The translations under genes were made by a program, and so were the position numbers. A DNA stretch of 36,407 nt from Fusobacterium_C necrophorum (lineage in GTDB: Bacteria > Fusobacteriota > Fusobacteriia > Fusobacteriales > Fusobacteriaceae): the NCBI RefSeq assembly GCF_900104395.1, contig NZ_FMXX01000028.1; one strand, 5' to 3'. Of this stretch, positions 16,546-26,100 are shown one piece after another; the first letter of the stretch is position 1, and each line of letters begins with the position of its first letter. The notes beneath the pieces are model-generated. The model ran no database searches. It saw only the letters and a program-made list of their open reading frames with translations, and was not told the origin of the DNA.

Positions 16546-17157
16546 ATGCTTATTAAAGTAAAAAAGTTCCAAAAATTTTTTATGTTCATTTTTGTTTTAT
16601 GTTCATTTTCTACAATGGCAAATACGATTGATAAAGAATTGATGGAAAAATTTCGTGAGAAAATAAAAATAGAAGAACAAAAAAAAGTAGAAGAACTTAA
16701 AAAACTGGAAGAAACAAGACTGGAAGAGGAAAGAATAAAAGAAGAAGAAAGACAAAGAATAGAAAGAGAACAGAAATTAAAAGAAGAAAATGAAAAAAAG
16801 GAAGCAATGAAATTACTGAAAGAAAAAAGAAGAGAATATTCAGAATCATTGCAAGATAAGGTATATAGACCTGGAAATAATATGGATAAACAGTTGGCCG
16901 CAACTGAAAGAGCTTTTAAAGTTGGGGAAGAAAGAATCTCTTTTACAAAAGTCAAAGAAGAAAATTTAATGAATCAAGAAAAAGCATTGGGTATAGAAAA
17001 AGATCATTCATCAGAATTTATTTCTGAAAAGTTTGATAAATTAAATGAGAAATATAAATCATCCAATGAAGAAGTAGCAAAACTATTAAAACAAAGAGAA
17101 GAAATAAAAGAAAATTTAAAGAAACTGGAAGAAATGGAGAAAAAAATAAAACAATAG
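16546..17157 (+). CDS. Secreted coiled-coil protein upstream of autotransporter
   Basis: A 203-residue product with a signal peptide (hydrophobic FFMFIFVLCSFSTMA, likely cleavage after Ala near residue 25 before NTIDKEL). About residues 30-95 form a very charged Glu/Lys/Arg helix with heptad character (EEQKKVEELKKLEETRLEEE). A short non-helical part follows (DKVYRPGNNMDKQLAATERAF), and a second coil ends the protein at about 165-203. No enzyme motif is seen. The RBS AAGGGGAGAT is the same style as that of the autotransporter, which starts 11 bases after this stop codon, so the two are co-transcribed. TATAAT at 16477-16482 is a possible -10. Small secreted helical proteins precede several Fusobacterium autotransporter genes. 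A role as partner, chaperone or surface anchor for the adhesin is inferred only. Confidence 0.7.
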   Translation: MLIKVKKFQKFFMFIFVLCSFSTMANTIDKELMEKFREKIKIEEQKKVEELKKLEETRLEEERIKEEERQRIEREQKLKEENEKKEAMKLLKEKRREYSESLQDKVYRPGNNMDKQLAATERAFKVGEERISFTKVKEENLMNQEKALGIEKDHSSEFISEKFDKLNEKYKSSNEEVAKLLKQREEIKENLKKLEEMEKKIKQ

Positions 17158-17168
17158 GGGGAGATAAA

Positions 17169-20100
17169 ATGAAAAAATCAGAAATGGAAAAAACATTAAA
17201 ACGTTACTTAAAAAGAAAAATAAGATATTCTTTTTCATTTTTAATAGCGTTTTTAATAACAGGGACTTTCTCATTTGCCAGTGAACTATCACGGAAAGAA
17301 TTACTGTTAAGGATAAAAATAGAGAGAGAAAAACTGGAAGAAATGCTAAGGGAAAATGAAAGAAGCCTTAATAAATTAAGAAAAGAAAATATAAAGCTTG
17401 TAAAAGAGGCGGATTTTTATGTGAAACCGGAAAAAGCTACCGGAGTTTCATTTTTAGCTGAATACAGAGATAGTCATTCTGTAGAAAAAGAATGGAAGGG
17501 AAGTAGAAGAGAAAATACTTCAATGGATGGAAAGAGAGGACTGTTTAATTCAGAACTTTCTTTTCAAACATCAGAAAATTTAACAGAAAATGAAAAAACA
17601 TTATTGGAAGCAACAAAATATACAAACACAGTTGATAAAAGATCGAGCGGTTGGCTGAATATGAGTCCCAGTTATTCAAAAAACACCAATATTTATGATG
17701 CTGAGGCAAGAGTATTTATATTACCGGTAGTAAATCCGCCAACAGTGAAAACTCCGGTAGTTCCAACTGTAAGTTTTACAACACCAACAGCACCGGCAGA
17801 ATTAAGGATTTCTGAACCATCGCTTATAAATATAGCTGTAGGAGCAATAAATGTGAATACACCGGTAGTTACAGTGCCGACAGTTAATATTCCTGCCAGC
17901 CCAACAACGCCAGCAACACCATTGGTAGCAGTTAATGAACCGAATATGAGTATAGCAATAGGAGCAATAAATGTGGGAACACCGGCGGCATTAACTGTTC
18001 CAAGTTTAACAGCACCAATAGTTAATGTAAATGTAAGTCCTAATGTCCCTCCAAGTATTGTGCCTCCTAATCCGACAGTCGTGCCTCCTGATTCACCGGA
18101 AGCACCTAATTTTGGAGTATATGTAAGAAAAAGAGGAAATTGGTTACGTGGAGTATCTGGAGTAGATTCTGATGATAACGATAATAATTCAGGTTTTAAT
18201 AATTTTGATAGACGTATAGATAGGTGGGTTGGTGTAAACAATACCAATACATCTATCAATAACGCTCCTTTCTTTTCTTTAAACGGGACTATATCAGGGA
18301 AAGATGGAAAACGTGACAGTCAGGTAATTGCTATTTCTGAATGGAATTCAGACGGAACTTTAAAAAAAATAACGAATAAATATACGGATATTAAGCATGA
18401 TACAGCTACCAAAGATCTACATCCTACCAATGCTTGGTTTAACCCTGCTTCACTTTCTAAAAGTGAGACTCCATTTCAAGGAGTTGATGCAAATACCCTA
18501 ACATCTAACGAAGATAATGCTTCACAAGGAAATGCTGATTCAAAAAAAACAGATAATCTCATAGCAAACAAAAGACAACAAAACTGGATATTTCAAGGAG
18601 CACCTACACTTGTGAAAGATATGACTATTACAGTTGGAGGATTAGGGTATGATAAGAAAATTCCATACAAGGATTCTACTGATAAAGTAATAGGAACCTA
18701 TGCACCTAATCAAGGAACGGCAATTTTTGCACAAACAAGGGGAGTACGGATGAAAAATGTGCAGATAAATTTACAAGGCCATACTACTGTTGCAGATATA
18801 GATAGCCAAGGAAATTATGAAGCTAAGTTTGAAAATGTGGATATAGATATTAAAAATGAATATAATACAATTTTTTCTTTGAGTTCGGTTACTACTAACA
18901 GACACAGATATCATAATTCTGATAATTTGGCTCCTCATGCTACTGATTCTTCACCCTCATCTTTATATGCAGATTTTGGTTGGGGCGCTTATGAGGGAGA
19001 TACAGCAACTGATAATAATGGTATTAATTTAGGGACAACCAACTTAAAAGCAAGGACTTCTAATAATGCCATCTTTTATTTACTTGCTGCTGCAACTCAT
19101 AGATGGAATGGAGATAAAACACAAACTCACACAATACCGGCTGGTCTTACTTCTCAAGGAAATAATGGGAAAACATATATTGTAAATCCGGGAGCTTATA
19201 CTACCTACTATCCGAGTCCGGGAAATATAAAATTTGAAAATGCTGGAAATATAGAATTTACGGGAAGTGGAAATGCTGCTGCTTGGCTTCGTAGTTTTGT
19301 ACCGGATAGAAGAGAAGTATTAAGATATAGCAGTGGAACCCTTGTAACTATTTCCGGAGCTACGAAACCTATAGTCAATCTTGGAAATATAAAGCTATAT
19401 GGGGATAAAAACGTTGCCTACTATTTTGCTAATCATAATACAAGACCGAATGAAAATGCTATTTTCCAAGGAGATTTAAAAGTCAATGTGGAAATGGGAA
19501 CAAAGTTAAGTGATAGCGGAACTGGTACTCAACAGGGAACTGGAAATATCTCAGGAGGATCAAATACAAAATCTGAAAAAAATGTGGCTGTATTTGTAGC
19601 TTCCGGGCAAAGACCTGAAATGAATACTAAATCTGCCGGAACAGATAATTTTAAACACTATTACCCTGCAACACTTTCTCATAAATTGACTGAAACTGAT
19701 ATAAATCAATATGGAACTGGTTTACTAAAGAAAATTCATGGTATAGATCCTACAAAACAAGATCCTTCTCGAAATGATATAGGAGCTTGGCAATTAGGAA
19801 CTAATGCTGATATTAAAGCAAAAATAACGAATTTTAATTTATCTGATTTTACAACAAAATTCGGTAAGTATTCAAAAGATTCTATAGGGCTTGTGGCAAA
19901 GAATGGAACGGTTGTAGACCTAGGTGGAAGTTCTCTTATTTCTGACAATGCAGAGCCAGGGGCAGAGCAAAATATAATGGTCTATGCAGAAGGAGTTTGG
20001 TTCAACCCTAGAAAGGCTTTAACACAGAGTACTCTTGATAGGGAAGCCTATGCTCGTGGGGAAAGTCCAACTGGGCAAAAATATATTTCAGATTTCAATA

Positions 20101-23100
20101 CAACAGTGAATCTTAAAAATAATATGGAAATGAAAAGTATAAAATCTACAGCTTTATTTGCCAAAAGTGGAGCCAAAATAGATTCTACTAATAATGATGT
20201 GACAATGACAGGACATAGTTCAAAGGCAGTTTTAGCTCATGGGACATATAAATATGAATCACAAAAAATAGTTAACTCAGACAATACTGCTGCCGGCACT
20301 CAACCGGATACAACAATTATTGTAAAAAATATAACAGCTACTGCCGATGGAACAGTAGCAGATGAAAAAAATGCAAATATAGCTGCTGCTGCAATCTCTC
20401 AAGATAATTCCGGAAAAGGAAGTGCAAATGTAAGTGTAACTGTTAAAGAAAAAGTGGATGTACATGGGGTTGCAGCATTTGCAAGAGGAGAGAAAGCTAC
20501 TGTTACTATCGAAGGAAAGAATAGTACAATCACAAGTGGTAAGAATGCAGGTTTGGTTGCAAAAGATGGAGGAACAGTTAATTTTGGTGGTGGAACAATG
20601 AAACATGATACGGAAAATGCTGTTGCCTTTTTCTCAGAAAAAACAAATTCTTTAACTTCAAAACTTAATTTTAAAGGAACAACTACAGTTGATATCTCTA
20701 AAGGAATAGTATTCTTTGGAGATAAAGAAGATTATTCAAAAACTAATACTCCTGCAAGCGGCGAAACAGGAAGATATACAGGAATGGAGAACTTAACGGT
20801 AAATTTAACTGGGAATGGAGTAAATTTAGGAGTATTTAAAGATGTCAATGCGACTTGGGATGGAACAGATACTTATGTAGATGGGTTAAAAGTGATTCCT
20901 AAAGTAGCAGGAATAGTAACAAAGGGGCATTGGTATAAAAGTGCATTGGAAAAAGGAACACTTACTGTAAAAACTGATGTTGACAGAGATCATATTTCCT
21001 CAGGAGCTACAGTCGGAGATAGATTTAATGACATTACAATGGAAAGAACAAAAGTTATCTTAACTGATGCTAAAAAAATAACTTCAAGTTCCGGAAAAGG
21101 TTTGGCAATGGCATCAAATTCTTCTGCAAATTCTAATACCGAGTCAGGTTATACTGTTGAAAAGGGTGCTATAAAAATTGCTAACGGCTCAAATCCAACA
21201 ACAGCAGCTTATGTGGACTTTGGTCATATTGATGTAAAAAATGCAGGTGGACTGGAAGTTACACGAGGGATAGCAGCCTACGGAGTAAATGGAAGTACCA
21301 TAAAAAATGAAGGAACAATCAAAGCAACTGATGGAACAGCCAGTCAAAATATAGGAATTGTGGCATTGGCACAAAAACAAGGAATAAATCCGCCGACTAC
21401 AACACAAGATGACTATGGAAAGGTTGCAAATAAAGGAAGTGGAAATAAATGGGCAGAAGTTATCAATAAAGGGAATATAGAAGTTGCAGGTAAAGATGCA
21501 ATTGGAATCTATCTGAAGAATAACTATGACGGAATAACTACTCCGGGTACAGTGACAACTCCTGTTCCAAAATCTGAAATGCTTATCACAAATGAAGGAA
21601 AGATAAGTGTAGGGGAAGCAGGAAAAGCTATCGTTATGCAAAGTACTCATAAAACAGGAGGTACTTTGACCCTTAAAGATTCCGGAACAAAGCAAGATAT
21701 AAAAGTTGGTAAAGATGGTATCGGAGTTTATACGGAATACTCTGATATTAAGTTTGACGGAAACTATGGAATGGCAATAGCAGAAGGCGGAGTTGCTATT
21801 CAAATGACAGGAGACAGTAAGATTTCTACAACAGGAACTAATGATGTTTTAACTGTTGAATATAAAGGAGCTGCTAATGGCACAGCCATGGCTTTAGGCT
21901 ATGAAGAACAACTATTAGATGGAAGTTCAACTCCTAAGACAACAACTAGCTTTGAAAACAACTTACATATTAAATTAGAAAATACTGATGCTGCAAAAGT
22001 ATTAGTAGGACTTTACGCAAGTAAAGGAACAGGATTCACTGTAAATGACAGTGTCAGCGGAAAATTAACAAATAAAGGAAATATAGAATCTAAATACACA
22101 GGTTCTTATGGAATTTTAAGTAAGGGAGTAGAAATAGAAAATACCGGAGTAATAACAGTAGGAGATATAACTAAAACTACAAGTGAAGCTGTAGGTATTT
22201 ATGCTGAAAATGCTGCACTTACAACAGATGGAGATAAGATTAAGGTACTAGGTCATGGAACATCAACAGCACCAACAGCAACTCCAATCGGAATTTATGC
22301 AAAAGCAACTTCTGCTTTAGAAACAGCTAAAACAATAGCAATAAATAAAGGAACTTCTGCAATGGAAGTTACCGGAAAAAATGCTGTAGGTATATATTTG
22401 ACAGATGAGAGCACAAATAATGAACAACTTAGATTAAAAAATAAATCTGATATAAGTCTTGACAACTCTACAACACCAACGGAAAGAAGAATAGGAATAC
22501 TAGCTAGAAATGCAAAAAGTGCAACTAATGAAACTAATTCTACTATTAAAGTTAAAAAGAATAATATAGGTATTTATAATGATAACTCTATATTAACACA
22601 TAGTGGAACTCTAGAAGTAAAGCATGATGAAAATGGAAGTGAAAATATTGGTGCACATAATATTGGAAAATATTTTACTTTCAATGTGAAAAAATCAGGA
22701 ACAAATTCTGGATTGCTTGATGTTGAAGGACGTAACTCTACTATTGGAATTTCTGCATTAACAAGTAGTACAAATAAAGGAACTATAAATTTAGAAAATG
22801 CCGAAATAAAAGTAAAGGCAAGTAGCTTAGAAGATGGAAAAATTCCTTTAGGAATTTATGCTAAAGGAAATAATATAGCAGTTAATTCAGCTACTGGAGC
22901 TAATCAAACTAAATTTACAGTTTCCCCTAATGCAGTAGGTGCTTATTTAGAAGGAAATGCTACAACTACACTTAAAGGAAATTATAAATTTAATCTTTCT
23001 TCTGAAGATACAAAGGCAAAGGTTGCAGTAGGAACATTCTTTAGGGGAGGAAGTTTTGTAGCAACAGATAGTGCACAAAATGAAAAAGTAACAATAGAAA

Positions 23101-26100
23101 GTACAGCAACAGCAACAAATACTCATGGAGCAATAAGACCAATTGGACTTTTCTATGGAGAAGGCTCAACTAAGAATGAAGCTGATATAGAAATTGCTTC
23201 AACAAGTAAAGAAGTTATTGGAATGTATGGTAAAAATTTAACAACAGGAACCAATACTTTTACGAATAAAGGTAAAATAGATGTAAATGCAAAAGGGATA
23301 GGAGCATACTTTAGTGGAACTAATGTTGCAAATGAAGGAAAAGTTTCTATCACAGCAGCTGAAGGATATGGACTATATTTACAAGGTGGAAATTCATATA
23401 CTACAGCTAATATGACTGCTGCCGGAAAGAGTTCAATAGCTACTTTAGTAAGCGGAACAGGAGCAAAGTTTGAAAATAAGTCTACTACTACAATAAGTGC
23501 AACAGGAGATAAAGCAGTTGGAGTATATGTTGAAAAAGAAGCAGAGTTTATAAATTCAGGAATTTTAAAATCTGATTTAGCTGCAAACTTACCAACAACT
23601 TCCGGAAGTATAGGAGGATTTGCACTTAAAGGAAAAATAACTAACAATGGAAGTGTGAATTCTAAAAATGTGGGATTCTATGGTACAGATACATCGACAA
23701 TTACAAATACAGGAGCTATTAATATAGCAGATGGTGTTGCTATTCTTGCAGATAATAAAACAATAGTGAATGCTACAGCCGGAAAGATTGAAGGAACGGC
23801 GAATAAACTTTCAGGTATTATTGCTCAAAATAAATCAACAGTAAATCTGTCAGGAACAAATATTTCATTAACAGGAAATAAAAGTATTGGAATATCGTTA
23901 GATGGAAGTAGTAAGGCAAGGTTGAGAGGCGGAAATATAACAGTGGGAGCAGAAGGTTTAGGATTGTATGCTAAGAACAGCTCTGTTGATTTAAATTCAT
24001 ATAATGGTACATTCAGTATGGGAAATAAAGGAATAGCTATGTTTGCTGATAATAGCAGCATAAATGGTGGACCTTTAAATGTAAATTATAATGGAGTAGA
24101 TGTAGGAGTTGGAATATATTATAAAGGTGGAACAAGTGCAGTTAATAATACAACAATTACATATACAGGTTCTAAACTTGTAAATATTTTCACTGAAGGA
24201 ATAGCATTCACAAATAAAGCTTCTCAGACAGTTCAAACAGAAGGAATTGGAATTTATGCGAAAGGTGGAACAGTTCAAAATGAAGCTGCGTTGACATTGG
24301 CAGGAGATAAAACGGTTGGAATTTTCTTAGATAATGGTGCAAAATTAAATATGACTTCCGTTGGAAATATTTCAGGCGGAACAGCTACAAACTATAAAGT
24401 TGGAATTTATGCAAAAGAAGGAGTTATTGAAGGGAATCAAAATTATAATTTTGGAGTTAATAATGGAGTTGCACTATATTTAGATGATAAAGGAAGAAGT
24501 ACTTATACAGGTACTTTAAATCTAACAGCTGCATCTGAAGCCGGAAAAAGAGCAATAGGAATTTACACTGCAAAATCATCTACACCTAAAAATATAATAA
24601 GTAATATAAATGTTAGCAAAGCAGATGGAATAGGTCTATTCTTAGAAGGAGATGCAACAAAAGGAAGTACTGTTAATTACAGCGGAACTTTAAGCATAGC
24701 ATCTCCAAGTACAGCAGCTTATGGAATAGGAGCTTTATTACAAAATAAATCTACATTTAATTTAACAAGTACAGGAAAGGTAAAAATTGCTGGAACAAAT
24801 AATATAGGTTTCTATGTACAAGAAGGTGGAAATTTACAAGTAAGTGGAGGAACAGTTGAAAATACTGCAGATGGAATTTTTGCTTACTTAGACAAAGGTA
24901 AACTTCACTTTACAAAAGGATCAACACCTAATATTACTTTCTTAAATGCTTTTGTAACAAAAGCAGGTGGAGAAATAAAAAATGAAACGAAAATATTAGT
25001 TGGAACTAAAGGTTTACAAGCAGCAGCTGGAGCAAAAATAGAAAATACTGCAACAGGTGAAATAAATGCTTCTATTGATAAGGCGAGAGCACTTGTGGGA
25101 ACAGGAGCAGGAACAACAGTTCAAAATTCCGGAAATATAAAATTAGATGGTAAAGAATCAGTAGCTCTTTATATAACAGATAATGCAGTAGCTACTTCAA
25201 GCGGTTCTGTGGAAGTTGCTAAAAATTCAGTAGCTTACTATGCAAAAGACAATGGATTAATAAATGTAAGTGGTTCTGCAACGATTGGAGAAAGTTCAAG
25301 CTTATTCTATGTAGATAAAGGAAAAATTAATTATACAGGAACTGACATTGTTTTACCAAATAAAACAACTGCTTTAACTTTAACGGAAGTGCCGGCAACA
25401 GTAAACTTTAACAATAAAAATATAACTGTAGGAGAAGGTGGAGTAGGAATTTATTTAACGAAAAATGCTGAAATAAATTCTGGAAATAATCCTATCCAAA
25501 ACCTTGTAAAGATAAATGTAAATAAAAAAGCAAGTGGAATTTTCATAGGAAATACAAAGAATTTTGAAAGTGCAGCAGCTATAGATTTAATTGATGAAGA
25601 AGCTTTAGGTGTTTACAGCACAGGTAGTGGAAATCTTACATATACAGGAAATATAAACTCAAATAAATTGAAGACTAAAGGAATAGTTCATATAGGAGCA
25701 GGAAACACAACTAATGCAGGAATGATAAAACTGTTAGGAGATGCAAGTATTGGAGTTTATGCTGCAAATGGAGGAGTTCTAACAAATTCTGGAACTGTTG
25801 AAATAGCAAAAGGAATAAGTGGTGCCACAACAGTAGGTTTATACGGAAAGAATTTAAGTGAAATCAAAAACACTAATAAAATTAAAATGCAAGAAAATGC
25901 TATCGGAATTTATGGTAAAAATACAAAAGTTATAAATACAGGAATTATAGAAAACGCCGGTAAAAATAATAATGGAATCTATACTGTTGAAAGTGATGTA
26001 GAAAATACTGGAAAAATAGCTTTAGGAGATAGTTCAAACGGTATTTATGTTGACTCAGCAACAGGAAAAACTATAACAAATTCCGGAGATATAAAAGTTG

